From Paracoccaceae bacterium (GTDB taxonomy: Bacteria > Pseudomonadota > Alphaproteobacteria > Rhodobacterales > Rhodobacteraceae): a stretch of 64,000 nucleotides of DNA. Under the pieces are notes generated by a model that was given only the letters and a program-made list of their open reading frames with translations, was not told where the DNA came from and did no database searches. Of this stretch, positions 1-8,507 are shown piece after piece. The DNA is taken from NCBI GenBank assembly GCA_030697175.1, contig JAUYQR010000008.1, positions 57,291-121,290 on the forward strand, written 5' to 3'. The translations under genes were made by a program, and so were the position numbers. Numbering within the stretch: position 1 is the stretch's first letter; each line of letters opens with the position of its first letter.

Positions 1-31
1 GCCGGGGCCGTGTGATTTTCGCCGCAGGCGA

Positions 32-511
32 TCAGCGCGGCCCGGCGTCCAGATGCGCCAGACGGTCCAGCGCGCCTTGCAGGATATAGGTCGCGGCCAC
101 CGCGTCGATCACCTCGCGGCGGCGCTGGCGCGAGGCGTCTGCCTCCAGAAGCGCGCGTTCCGCCGCGACGGTGGACAGCCGCTCATCCCAGAAGAAGATC
201 GGCAGGGGCGTCAGCTTTTCCAGATTGCGGGCGAAGGCGCGGGTCGACTGCACACGCGGGCCTTCCGATCCGTCCATGTTGAGCGGCAGGCCAAGCAGGA
301 TCGCGGTCGCCTTGCGCTCGGCCAGCAACGCCAGAAGCCGCGCGGCGTCCAGGGTGAACTTCTCGCGCCGGATCACGTCCACCGGGGTCGCCACAGACCG
401 GCGAAGGTCGGAAATCGCCACGCCGATCGTCTTGTCGCCCAGATCAAGCCCGGCAATCGCGCGGTTGGGCTGCAAGACGGCCGCGAAACCCTCGATGCTG
501 TCGCAAATCAT
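32..511 (-). CDS. ruvX: Putative pre-16S rRNA nuclease / Holliday junction resolvase-like YqgF
   Basis: The 159-residue product has the usual YqgF/RuvX length and an RNase H-like fold signature. Near the N-terminus is a [14 protein letters not shown] strand with the first catalytic Asp, then [12 protein letters not shown] in the middle, and [12 protein letters not shown] with the conserved Asp-Glu-Arg of the family. YqgF proteins take part in 5' processing of 16S rRNA in the cytoplasm; a resolvase activity has also been proposed. The ATG overlaps the stop codon of ccmI by three bases, so the two genes are probably translationally coupled. Nothing unusual is seen in the frame. Confidence 0.93.
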   Translation of the reverse strand: MICDSIEGFAAVLQPNRAIAGLDLGDKTIGVAISDLRRSVATPVDVIRREKFTLDAARLLALLAERKATAILLGLPLNMDGSEGPRVQSTRAFARNLEKLTPLPIFFWDERLSTVAAERALLEADASRQRRREVIDAVAATYILQGALDRLAHLDAGPR

Positions 512-1719
512 GGCACCAGCCCGGTTTCGACCGCTGCAAGGCGCAGGAACGACAGTTCGGCATCGCGGCTGACAAACCTGACCTTGGCCTCGTCATAGAT
601 CTTTTGCGCCTCGTCGCGGCGTTCCAGCACCACCAGCGAGCGGATCAGCCGGTTCCAGTCCTCGACCGACCCGCCATCGGTGGCAAGCCGGTCCGACAAT
701 TGCGCAACCATGCCCTCGATCATCGCCTGTCGCTCTTCCGGCGCCATTTCGGCAGCGGCGGCAACGTCTCCCGCATTGGGGCCAGAGGCTTCGGGCAGGG
801 TATAATTGACCCCGGCAAGGTAGGCCACGTCCTCGATCTCGGCGCGGATGCGCGCGATCCATGGCGCGTCTGCCGGGCCTTCCTGCAGCAGCGGTTGCCA
901 CAGCGTAAAGGCGCGGTCATAGCGGCCAGACTGCGCGAACATCAGGCCGGAATAGTAACGCGCGACCGGCTCTTGCGGATCACGGCTCAGGGCCGCAACC
1001 AGCTCCACCTCGGCTTCCGGCGAAACATACCCACCGGCGGCGGCGATCATAATCTCGGCAAGGCTGGCGTGGTCATTGGCGGTGGCTGCGTCGCCCCTCA
1101 CCGCGATCAACCGGCGCTGGGCGGATTCGGCGGCTGCGTAGTTGCCCAAGGCAGCCTCGTTGCGGGCCAGAAGCTCCAGCCCGCGCTGATCGTTGGGCCG
1201 GTCCGTCACGGCTGTGCGCAGTTTTTCCATCAGGTCCAGGAAATCTGGCGCAAGACCGGTCGGTGCCTGCGGCTTGGGTGCCGCCGCCACGGCCTCAGCC
1301 TGCGCCGGGCGGCTTTGCATCCGCGCGTCGGCGGCCGCGATCCGCGCCTTCAACGGCAGGTCTGGGTAACCCGGCGCGCCAAGATAGACATAGGTGCCAA
1401 TCCCGCCCGCAAGGATCGCCAGCACCAAAGCGGCTGGCAAAAGCGCAGGCGTGGCAGAGACGGCCTGCGGCGTGTCAGATGCGCGGTCGGCATCAAGGAT
1501 GCGACGACCGACTTCGCTGCGCAGGCGCTGGGCTTCGTCGGGTGCCAGAGTGCCGCGCGCGATGTCGCGTTCAACCTCGGCCAGTTGGTCCTTGTAAACC
1601 TTGATATCTACGGCCGTCGCTTCGGCCAGCCCGCGGTCGCGGCGCAGCGCGACCAGAAGGATCGCAGCCACGGCAAGGAACAGTCCTACCGACGCCGCCC
1701 AAAAACCCCAGTCCTGCAT
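508..1719 (-). CDS. ccmI: Cytochrome c-type biogenesis protein CcmI
   Basis: CcmI (CycH) is the inner-membrane apocytochrome c chaperone that hands apoproteins to the haem ligation complex. The 403-residue protein has two membrane helices, at about residues 4-23 and 92-112. Between them is a charged cytoplasmic loop, and after the second helix comes a periplasmic TPR-like region (about 160-300) with the alternating Ala/Leu/Tyr pattern of helical hairpins. It lies about 22 kb from ccmABCDG in this window; separate placement of ccmI is common in Rhodobacter relatives. It is upstream of and overlaps ruvX. Confidence 0.92.
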   Translation of the reverse strand: MQDWGFWAASVGLFLAVAAILLVALRRDRGLAEATAVDIKVYKDQLAEVERDIARGTLAPDEAQRLRSEVGRRILDADRASDTPQAVSATPALLPAALVLAILAGGIGTYVYLGAPGYPDLPLKARIAAADARMQSRPAQAEAVAAAPKPQAPTGLAPDFLDLMEKLRTAVTDRPNDQRGLELLARNEAALGNYAAAESAQRRLIAVRGDAATANDHASLAEIMIAAAGGYVSPEAEVELVAALSRDPQEPVARYYSGLMFAQSGRYDRAFTLWQPLLQEGPADAPWIARIRAEIEDVAYLAGVNYTLPEASGPNAGDVAAAAEMAPEERQAMIEGMVAQLSDRLATDGGSVEDWNRLIRSLVVLERRDEAQKIYDEAKVRFVSRDAELSFLRLAAVETGLVP

Positions 1720-1954
1720 GGCTTCGCCCGTTCCAATCCCGTTGACTGCACGCGATGTAATGGTTCCCAGGGTCAGGCAAAAGGGGCATTTCGTCCCGCC
1801 CGGTGCGCGATTGCCTCACTGCGCTGCGACACGCTGCCATATGTCGTATTTTTCCCGATTGCGCCGCTGTCGGGTGCGGATATATCCCACACTCGTTCCA
1901 TGAGGGTGAGGCTGGACCGCCCCGGTTCCACCCGCCAAAGAGAATGAGGCCCCG

Positions 1955-3202
1955 ATGCAGCGTTATTCGGTCTTTGCCATCGCCCGTGAGGCAGTGCGCT
2001 ATCACATGGGCTGGGAGCGGGCCTGGGCCTCGCCCCAGCCGAAAGCATCCTACGACGCGATCATCGTGGGCGCCGGGGGCCACGGCCTCGCCACCGCCTA
2101 TTACCTCGGCAAGAATTTCGGCATCACCAATGTCGCGGTGATCGAAAAGGGCTGGCTTGGCGGCGGCAACACCGGCCGCAACACCACGATCATCCGGTCG
2201 AACTACCTGCAAGACCCCTCCGCCGCGATCTACGAAAAGGCGCGGTCCTTGTATGAAACCCTCAGCCAGGAACTGAACTACAACGTCATGTTCAGCCCCC
2301 GTGGCCTGCTGATGCTGGGCCAGACCCACCACGAGGTGCGCGGCTACCTGCGCACGGTCCACGCCAACACCCTGCAAGGCGTGCAGACCGAATGGATCAG
2401 CCCCCAGCGCGTCAAGGAACTGGTGCCGATCATCAACATCGACGGCCCGCGCTACCCGATCCTCGGCGCCCTGTATCAGGCCCGCGGTGGCACCGCCCGC
2501 CACGACGCCGTCGCCTGGGGCTATGCCCGCGCCTGTTCGGCGATGGGGATGCACATCATCCAGAACTGCGAGGTCAAGGGCGTGCGGTCGGAAAACGGCC
2601 AGGTCACCGGCATCGACACCACGCGCGGGTTCATCGGCTGCAAGAAGCTGGGCATGGTCGTCGCCGGCCACTCCGGCCAACTCGCCGAAATGGCGGGTTT
2701 CCGCCTGCCGATCGAGGCGGTGGCGCTGCAGGCCCTCGTGTCTGAGCCGATCAAGCCCTGCATGGACGTGGTGGTGATGGCCAACACCGTCCACGGCTAC
2801 ATGTCGCAGTCCGACAAGGGCGAGATGGTGATCGGCGGCGGCACCGACGGCTTCAACAACTACACCCAGCGCGGCAGTTTCCACCACATCGAGGAAACCC
2901 TGCGCGCCCTGGTCGAAACCTTCCCGATGATCAGCCGTCTCAAGATGTTGCGCCAGTGGGGCGGCATCGTCGACATGACCGGCGACCGCTCGCCCCTGAT
3001 CTCCAAAACCCCGCTTGGCAACTGCTTCATCAACTGCGGCTGGGGCACCGGCGGGTTCAAGGCGATCCCCGGCTCGGGCTGGGCGATGGCCGAGCTGATG
3101 GCCAAGGGCGAGCCGGGACCGCTGGCCGAAGACTTCAGCATGTGGCGCTTCAAGGACGGCCAGTTCATCGACGAATCCGTCGCCGCGGGGGTGGCGCATT
3201 GA
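1955..3202 (+). CDS. soxB: Heterotetrameric sarcosine oxidase, beta subunit
   Basis: The beta subunit carries FAD and covalent FMN and oxidises sarcosine to glycine and an imine-derived C1 unit. The 415-residue protein has the dinucleotide-binding motif AIIVGAGGHGLATAYYLG at about residues 31-48. The RNTTIIRSNYL segment typical of SoxB follows. A GGTARHDAVAWG segment has His near residue 183, the position expected for the covalent FMN link. The C-terminus is GPLAEDFSMWRFKDGQFIDE. It heads the soxB-D-A-G cluster. A degraded copy of its 3' end is found at about 3740-3834, evidence of past duplication here. The 235 bp upstream, between divergent ccmI and soxB, should hold the promoters, but no convincing boxes were seen. 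Confidence 0.95.
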   Translation: MQRYSVFAIAREAVRYHMGWERAWASPQPKASYDAIIVGAGGHGLATAYYLGKNFGITNVAVIEKGWLGGGNTGRNTTIIRSNYLQDPSAAIYEKARSLYETLSQELNYNVMFSPRGLLMLGQTHHEVRGYLRTVHANTLQGVQTEWISPQRVKELVPIINIDGPRYPILGALYQARGGTARHDAVAWGYARACSAMGMHIIQNCEVKGVRSENGQVTGIDTTRGFIGCKKLGMVVAGHSGQLAEMAGFRLPIEAVALQALVSEPIKPCMDVVVMANTVHGYMSQSDKGEMVIGGGTDGFNNYTQRGSFHHIEETLRALVETFPMISRLKMLRQWGGIVDMTGDRSPLISKTPLGNCFINCGWGTGGFKAIPGSGWAMAELMAKGEPGPLAEDFSMWRFKDGQFIDESVAAGVAH

Positions 3203-3275
3203 TGAACGCCATCGGGAACCATAAGCCGGACCGCGACGTTCCCTCTGCAGCCTCATCCCTGCAGGAGACATTCAA

Positions 3276-3584
3276 ATGTCCGACCAACGCCAATCCACCC
3301 CGCCGCAATCCGGTGAAAAATCCAATGGTGCCATCATCTTCATCGTCGGAGGTCTTGTCGTCGCCGTGGCTGTGCTGGGCTATGTCTTCACCGACGGGTT
3401 CGGCGGCGGCTCCATGCCCGGTGCGACATCTGATGCTCCAGCCATCAGCATTGAAAACAATGCCACGGCCCCCGCAGCTGCCCCGGCCCCGGCAGAACCC
3501 GCGCCTGCCCCGGCTGAGACCGCACCCGCTGCCCCCGCACCCGCTGCCCCCGAACCGGCACCGGCCGCACCAGCCAACCCCTGA
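3276..3584 (+). CDS. Small single-span membrane protein with Ala/Pro-rich tail
   Basis: A 102-residue protein of unknown function lies between soxB and the soxD-like remnant. After about 18 polar residues comes one membrane helix (AIIFIVGGLVVAVAVLGYVF, about residues 19-38), then a short Gly-rich stretch and a low-complexity Ala/Pro/Glu tail to the end. The tail probably spans the periplasm as an extended linker. A purine-rich AGGAGA lies just upstream of the ATG. Its layout matches the protein at 4001-4273, which sits in the equivalent place before intact soxD, so the two look like diverged duplicates. No enzymatic motif is visible. Confidence 0.7.
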   Translation: MSDQRQSTPPQSGEKSNGAIIFIVGGLVVAVAVLGYVFTDGFGGGSMPGATSDAPAISIENNATAPAAAPAPAEPAPAPAETAPAAPAPAAPEPAPAAPANP

Positions 3585-3609
3585 GTCTGCCAGCCTTGAG
3601 ATCACCGCC

Positions 3610-3639
3610 AACGGCGGGCACCCCCGGGTGCCTGCCGTT
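3610..3639 (+). other. Stem-loop upstream of the soxD-like remnant
   Basis: AACGGCGGGCACCC pairs with GGGTGCCTGCCGTT (one G-U pair, two-base apex), about 20 bases before the ATG of the remnant at 3660. A similar 12-bp stem lies before intact soxD at 4299-4331. No T-run follows, so it looks more like an mRNA processing or stability element than an intrinsic terminator. Confidence 0.55.
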
Positions 3640-3659
3640 TCCATATGCGGAGACCGTAC

Positions 3660-3834
3660 ATGCTGACCCTCGAATGCCCCTATCGCGGCGTCGCCGCCGA
3701 GGAAACCGAACTCTCCCCCGGCTACGAGGCGCATCTGAAACGCGTCGGCCCCCTGGCCGAGGCATTCAACATGTGGCGCTTCAAGGAAGGCCAGTTCATC
3801 GACGACTCCGACGCAGCGGGGGGTTGTGCATTGA
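3660..3834 (+). pseudogene. Chimeric remnant: soxD 5' end fused to soxB 3' end
   Basis: The first 30 or so codons resemble the start of SoxD (CPYRG...ETELSPGYEAHLKR against CPYCG...ETELSPGYEAHLKR in the intact gene at 4355). The frame then switches at Gly-Pro into the SoxB C-terminus (LAEAFNMWRFKEGQFID against LAEDFSMWRFKDGQFID at the end of soxB). The second zinc-ligand Cys of the SoxD start is replaced by Arg. Near the end a G-run one base longer than in soxB shifts the frame past the ancestral stop at 3832. This is best read as the scar of a tandem soxB-hyp-soxD duplication followed by a deletion joining soxD of one copy to soxB of the next. Confidence 0.8.
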
Positions 3835-4000
3835 TGGTGCAGATGCAGCAAAGGTCATGCGACCTGACGGCCCCGACACGGCGGCATTTCGGCCATGGCG
3901 CTGCCGGGGCAGCAATTCCTTGCCAGGAGCGGTTGAACCGGCAAGTGGCAACGTCCACTTCCGAAGGGTGGGTTTCTCCACAGGCGATGGAGTTCGATGA

Positions 4001-4273
4001 ATGGCACTTGAAAACGGAAGCCGCAAATGGGTCGTTGGCGGCGGCATTGCGGCCGCAGCAGCGGCAGCGGTCGTGGGCGGATGGTTCCTGTTCGGCGCGG
4101 GTGGCGCGCCCGTGGCCACTGAAGACGCTGCAGAGACCGCTGCCCCCGAAGAAGACGCGGAAGACGACGCGGAAGTCGGGGCCGAAGCCGAGACCGAAGC
4201 CGAGGATGCACCCGACGCCGACGCCGGAGCCGAGCCTGAGGCTGAGGCTGAGGCTGAGGCTGAGGCCGACTGA
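4001..4273 (+). CDS. Small single-span membrane protein with acidic Ala/Glu tail
   Basis: A 90-residue protein of unknown function. A short basic N-terminus (ENGSRKW) precedes a helix of mainly Ala, Val and Gly (about residues 9-32), then a strongly acidic Ala/Glu/Asp tail ending in repeated Glu-Ala. It lies directly before soxD, as the protein at 3276 lies before the soxD remnant. Both share the one-helix plus low-complexity-tail design, although the tails have diverged from Pro-rich to Glu-rich. The tail comes from short GAGGCT/GAGGCC DNA repeats and may have grown by slippage. The ribosome-binding site is weak. Confidence 0.65.
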   Translation: MALENGSRKWVVGGGIAAAAAAAVVGGWFLFGAGGAPVATEDAAETAAPEEDAEDDAEVGAEAETEAEDAPDADAGAEPEAEAEAEAEAD

Positions 4274-4298
4274 GTCCGACACCAGGGCGCGGGGTCTC

Positions 4299-4331
4299 GG
4301 GGGCAGGCGCCACGGCTGCGCGCTTGCCCTC
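4299..4331 (+). other. Stem-loop upstream of soxD
   Basis: GGGGGCAGGCGC pairs over 12 positions with GCGCTTGCCCTC (two G-U pairs, nine-base loop). It lies between the acidic-tail protein and the soxD ATG. It mirrors the stem at 3610-3639 before the soxD remnant, which supports the duplication model. No T-run follows. Confidence 0.5.
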
Positions 4332-4354
4332 CTCATTCTGTCCGGAGCCCCAAG

Positions 4355-4678
4355 ATGCTGATCCTGACCTGTCCCTATTGCGGCATCAAAGCCGACGAAA
4401 CCGAGCTTAGCCCCGGCTACGAGGCGCATCTCAAGCGTTTCGGGCCCGATGCCTCGCCCGAGGAATTCGAGGCCTACATGTTCGCCCGCAAGAACCCCAA
4501 GGGCGTGCATTTCGAACGCTGGCGCCACGCCTACGGCTGCGGCAAATGGTTTCTGGCCGCCCGCTGCACCGCCACGCTCGAGGTGTTCGGCACCTACCCC
4601 GCACAGGTGGGCGAACCGCCCGCAGACATCATCGACAAGATCAAGGCTCGCCGGCCTGACTGGAAGGGTTACAAATGA
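4355..4678 (+). CDS. soxD: Sarcosine oxidase, delta subunit
   Basis: The 107-residue delta subunit is the zinc-binding subunit of heterotetrameric sarcosine oxidase. The N-terminal CPYCG supplies two Cys ligands. A second cluster, HAYGCGKWFLAARC, supplies the remaining His/Cys candidates. The segment DETELSPGYEAH is typical of the family. The stop codon overlaps the start of soxA in an ATGA arrangement, indicating translational coupling. This is the intact copy; a truncated relative lies at 3660. Confidence 0.94.
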   Translation: MLILTCPYCGIKADETELSPGYEAHLKRFGPDASPEEFEAYMFARKNPKGVHFERWRHAYGCGKWFLAARCTATLEVFGTYPAQVGEPPADIIDKIKARRPDWKGYK

Positions 4679-7665
4679 GCACGCGTCTGGCAAAGGGCGG
4701 CCGTCTGATCGACCGGACCGCCGCGATGGATTTCCACTTCAACGGCAAGGTGATGCGCGGCTTTGCCGGTGACACGCTGGCGGCGGCACTTCTGGCCAAC
4801 GACCAGATGCTGATGGGCCGCAGCTTCAAATACCACCGCCCGCGCGGTGTCGTCGGCTCCGGTCCCGAAGAACCGAACGCGCTCGTCAACCTCGGGCGCG
4901 GCGCACGGCTGGAACCGAACCAGCGCGCCACCACGACCGAGCTTTTCGATGGGTTGGAAGCCACCAGCCAGAACCACTGGCCCAGCCTCGAATTCGACGT
5001 GGGCGTGGTGAACAACTACGCCGCCCGCTTCATGCCGGCAGGCTTTTACTACAAGACCTTCATCCACCCGCGTCCGTTCTGGAAACACGTGTTCGAACCG
5101 GTCATCCGCCGCGCAGCGGGCCTCGGCAAGGCACCGACCGAAGGCGACGCCGACCGCTACGAACAGGCCTACGCCTTCTGCGACGTGCTGGTTGTCGGTG
5201 GTGGCGTGGCCGGCCTTCTGGCCGCGAAAGCTGCCGCCGACGCGGGCCAGCGCGTCATCCTTCTGGAACAGACCGCCACCCTCGGCGGCCGCACCCCGGT
5301 CGACGAGGCCGATATCGACGGCACCCCTGTCGACACCTGGATCGCGGCCATCGAATCCGATCTGCGCGCCCGTGACAACGTCACGATCCGCACCCGCACC
5401 TGCGGGTTCGGCGTCTATGACCACGGCTATGTGCTGGCCGACGAGCGCGTTGCCGACCACACCCCCGGCGACGGTCGCCCGAAGCACCGGCTGTGGCGCA
5501 TCCGCACAGCCAAGATCGTCACCGCCACCGGCGCCATTGAACGCCCGCTGTCCTTCGCAGGCAACGACATTCCCGGCGTCATGCTGGCCTCCGCCGTGCG
5601 CGACTATGTCGTGAACCACGCCGTTTCGCCCGGTGACCGCACCGTGATCGCCACCAACAACGACAGCGCCTACCAGACGGCGCTCGCGCTCAAGGCCGCC
5701 GGGCTCGAAGTCCCCGCCATCCTCGACGCCCGCGACACCGCGACCGGCGCCTTGCCCGAGGCCGCCCGCGCCGCCGGCATCCGCGTCCTCACCGGGCGCG
5801 GCATCGCCAAGGTCAAGGGCGGCAAGCGCGTCACCGGCGTCGCCGTCTGCACCCAGGCAGGCGAAGGTGCCGTGCTTGAGGAAATCACCTGCGAAGCCGT
5901 CGCCATGTCGGGCGGCTGGTCGCCCGTTGTCCACCTGTTCAGCCATTGCGGTGGCAAGGTGAAGTGGGATGACAACCTGTCCGCCTTCATCCCCGACGCC
6001 TCTCGCCCGCCCGTCAACCACGACGGCAGCCCGATGGTTTCGGTCGTCGGCGCGGCTGCGGGTTGCCTGTCGCTCGCCAATATCCTCGCCGGATTGCGCG
6101 ATGTGTCTGGCAAGACTGCCATACGTTTGCCAGACGTTTGCCAGACGCCGGATGGCAGCGTCTCGATCCCCCCGGTCTGGGTCATGCCGCAGGGCGCGCC
6201 GATCCAGTTGCGCTCCAAGATGTGGCTCGATTACCAGAACGACGTGAAGGTTTCCGATGTCCAACTGGCCTCGCGCGAAGGCTATCAAAGCGTCGAACAC
6301 ACCAAACGCTACACGACTTTGGGGATGGCCACGGATCAGGGAAAACTAAGCAACATCAACGGACTCGCCGTCCTTGCTGATAGTTTGAATGAACCTATCC
6401 CGCAGGTCGGCACCACCACCTTCCGTCCGCCCTACACACCCGTCACCATCGGCGCCTTGGCAGGCGAGTCGCGGGGCGAGATCTTCCAGCCGCTCCGCCG
6501 CACCCCGATGCACGAATGGCATGAAAAGTCAGGCGCTTACTTCGAACCCGTAGGCCTCTGGCACCGCCCCTACTGCTTCCCCCGGGCAGGGGAAACCCAC
6601 GAACAGGCGGTCCACCGCGAGGTGCTGAACACCCGCGAAAAGCTGGGCCTTCTGGACGCCTCCACCCTTGGCAAGATCATCGTCAAAGGCCCCGACGCCG
6701 GCCGCTTCCTCGACATGCTCTACACCGGCGTGATGTCCACCTTGCCGATCGGCAAATGCCGTTATGGACTGATGTGCAACGAACAGGGTTTCCTGTCGGA
6801 CGACGGCGTCGTCGCCCGTCTGGACGAGGAAACCTTCCTCTGCCACACCACCTCCGGCGGGGCCGACCGCATCCACGCATGGATGGAAGACTGGCTTCAG
6901 TGCGAATGGTGGGACTGGAAGGTCTACACCGCCAACGTGACCGAGCAATATGCCCAGATCGCGGTGGTCGGTCCGAACGCGAGGAAACTTCTGGAAACCC
7001 TTGGCGGAATGGACGTTTCCAAGGAAACGCTGCCCTTCATGCAATCGGCCGACGGCACCCTTGGCGGCTTCCCGGCCCGTGTCTACCGGATCAGCTTCTC
7101 GGGCGAGCTCAGCTATGAAATCGCCGTCCCCGCCAGCCAAGGCGCGGCCTTCTGGGAGGCGTGCCACAAGGCGGGCGCATCCCTCGGCGCAATGCCCTAC
7201 GGAACCGAAGCGTTGCACGTCATGCGGGCCGAAAAGGGCTTCATCATGATCGGGGACGAGACGGACGGCACGGTCATTCCACAGGATCTTAACCTCGACT
7301 GGGCAATCTCGAAGAAAAAGGCGGATTATCTTGGCAAGCGTGGCCAGGCCCGCACCTTCCTCGCCAGCCCCGACCGCTGGAAACTGGTCGGCTTTGACAC
7401 GCTGGATGGCTCGGCGATCCCCGACGGCGCCTATATCGTCGCCGACGGCACCAACGGCAACGGCCAGCGCAACGTGCAGGGCCGCGTCACCTCGACCTAC
7501 CACTCGCCGACGCTGAAGCGTGGCATCGCGATGGGCCTGTTGAAGCACGGGCCGCAGCGGATGGGAGAAGTGGTTGAATTCAATACGATTCAGGGCGAAA
7601 CAGTGAAAGCGCGGGTGCGCGACACGGTGTTCTTCGACAAGGACGGGGAGAAGCAGAATGTCTGA
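4675..7665 (+). CDS. soxA: Sarcosine oxidase, alpha subunit
   Basis: The 996-residue alpha subunit binds NAD and tetrahydrofolate and turns the C1 unit into 5,10-methylene-THF. An N-terminal ferredoxin-like region is followed by a Rossmann motif, DVLVVGGGVAGLLAAKAAAD, at about residues 170-190. The pyridine nucleotide-disulfide oxidoreductase region runs to about 600. A C-terminal aminomethyltransferase (GcvT-like) domain covers about 620-996, with GYQSVEHTKRYTTLGMATDQ just before it. At about residues 480-491 the coding DNA has three in-frame 11-bp repeats that look like an insertion in a variable loop. The start overlaps the soxD stop, and the end overlaps soxG by 8 bp. Confidence 0.95.
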   Translation: MSTRLAKGGRLIDRTAAMDFHFNGKVMRGFAGDTLAAALLANDQMLMGRSFKYHRPRGVVGSGPEEPNALVNLGRGARLEPNQRATTTELFDGLEATSQNHWPSLEFDVGVVNNYAARFMPAGFYYKTFIHPRPFWKHVFEPVIRRAAGLGKAPTEGDADRYEQAYAFCDVLVVGGGVAGLLAAKAAADAGQRVILLEQTATLGGRTPVDEADIDGTPVDTWIAAIESDLRARDNVTIRTRTCGFGVYDHGYVLADERVADHTPGDGRPKHRLWRIRTAKIVTATGAIERPLSFAGNDIPGVMLASAVRDYVVNHAVSPGDRTVIATNNDSAYQTALALKAAGLEVPAILDARDTATGALPEAARAAGIRVLTGRGIAKVKGGKRVTGVAVCTQAGEGAVLEEITCEAVAMSGGWSPVVHLFSHCGGKVKWDDNLSAFIPDASRPPVNHDGSPMVSVVGAAAGCLSLANILAGLRDVSGKTAIRLPDVCQTPDGSVSIPPVWVMPQGAPIQLRSKMWLDYQNDVKVSDVQLASREGYQSVEHTKRYTTLGMATDQGKLSNINGLAVLADSLNEPIPQVGTTTFRPPYTPVTIGALAGESRGEIFQPLRRTPMHEWHEKSGAYFEPVGLWHRPYCFPRAGETHEQAVHREVLNTREKLGLLDASTLGKIIVKGPDAGRFLDMLYTGVMSTLPIGKCRYGLMCNEQGFLSDDGVVARLDEETFLCHTTSGGADRIHAWMEDWLQCEWWDWKVYTANVTEQYAQIAVVGPNARKLLETLGGMDVSKETLPFMQSADGTLGGFPARVYRISFSGELSYEIAVPASQGAAFWEACHKAGASLGAMPYGTEALHVMRAEKGFIMIGDETDGTVIPQDLNLDWAISKKKADYLGKRGQARTFLASPDRWKLVGFDTLDGSAIPDGAYIVADGTNGNGQRNVQGRVTSTYHSPTLKRGIAMGLLKHGPQRMGEVVEFNTIQGETVKARVRDTVFFDKDGEKQNV
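6114..6146 (+). repeat. Three 11-bp tandem repeats inside soxA
   Basis: GACTGCCATAC is followed by two identical GTTTGCCAGAC units, exactly 33 bp or 11 codons, so the soxA frame is kept. Just upstream, TCTGGCAA is the inverse of TTGCCAGA in the units. The units share a TGCCA(G/T) core and 11-bp period with the intergenic array at 62332. Confidence 0.65.
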
Positions 7666-8203
7666 TCCGGTATCGGCCCTTGGCGGGGCAAGCTACGCGG
7701 GGTTCGCCACCATCCGCGAAATCGGCCCCCTTGGCATGATCACCCTGCGCGCCAAGGGCGTGAAGTCGCTGGACAAGGCGATCAAGGCCGCGGTGGGAAC
7801 CAAGGTTCCCGCTGTGCGACGGATCGAAATCGCCGGCGACAAGGCCTGCGGCTGGATGAGCCCGGACGAATACCTGCTGATCCTGCCTTACGGCGGCGTT
7901 GCGGATGCGCTGGCGGCAATCGCCGCGGCCCTGAAAGCCGAGCACCACCTTGCGGTCGACGTATCGGACGCACGCGCGGTGTTCCGTGTCGAAGGCGCAA
8001 AGGCGTCGGACGTGCTGCGCAAACTGATGCCGGTCGATTTTGACCGGCTGGAGCCGGGCGAACTGCGTCGCACGCGCGCAGCGCAGGTTCCGGCAGCGTT
8101 CTGGCAGGCCGACGGCGGCTTTACGCTCGTCAGCTTCCGGTCTGTCGCGGGCTATGTCATGGGGCTTTTGCAGCACTCCGCCCAGCCGGGAAGCGAACTC
8201 TGA
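7658..8203 (+). CDS. soxG: Sarcosine oxidase, gamma subunit
   Basis: The 181-residue gamma subunit is a structural subunit related to the GcvT C-terminal fold. It contains the ITLRAKGVKSLDKAIKAAVG region, the CGWMSPDEYLLILP strand-turn typical of SoxG, and VDVSDARAVFRVEG. It overlaps the end of soxA by 8 bp and closes the soxB-D-A-G operon. No SHMT or formyltetrahydrofolate deformylase gene follows, although these sometimes accompany the cluster. Confidence 0.93.
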   Translation: MSDPVSALGGASYAGFATIREIGPLGMITLRAKGVKSLDKAIKAAVGTKVPAVRRIEIAGDKACGWMSPDEYLLILPYGGVADALAAIAAALKAEHHLAVDVSDARAVFRVEGAKASDVLRKLMPVDFDRLEPGELRRTRAAQVPAAFWQADGGFTLVSFRSVAGYVMGLLQHSAQPGSEL

Positions 8204-8507
8204 CGCTGGTCGTTCGTGGTCCAGCGGCAAACAGCGGCATTTTCACAGGGCGCATCCCGCAAGTATATGAAAAATATACATAATAAAATGCACGACTGAC
8301 GCGCTTCCACGGTTCGGTCACACGACGGTTGCAACCGATGAAGGCATGGCTCATCCGCCGCCCGATCGTCTGGACCGCCTCACCAGGCGCGACGCCTTAT
8401 TCGCCGGCAAGGCCGGTTTCCCGATGATCGCGCCGCGCGGCCTTGACCTTGGCCCGACTTAACCGCTTATTCGCTACATCACGTTGCCCTTTTCAGGAGA
8501 TGCCAAC
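8204..8507 (+). other. Intergenic region between soxG and sodB
   Basis: This 304-bp gap holds no convincing gene. It contains an AT-rich stretch at about 8261-8290 with a perfect GTATAT-N5-ATATAC dyad and TAATAAAAT, likely promoter or operator sequence for sodB. A clear AGGAGA ribosome-binding site lies at 8495-8500. No intrinsic terminator for soxG was seen. Confidence 0.5.
8263..8279. promoter_or_regulatory. AT-rich palindrome upstream of sodB
   Basis: GTATAT and ATATAC flank five bases (GAAAA) and form a perfect 6-bp dyad in an otherwise GC-rich region, about 230 bp before sodB. It resembles a dimeric repressor site. The cognate regulator is unknown. Confidence 0.4.

Noticed and set aside
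3645..4361. 238-residue protein reading through the soxD/soxB remnant
   Set aside because: Its length results from the +1 shift that removes the ancestral stop; the downstream part is out of frame with the 4001-4273 protein and has no family match.
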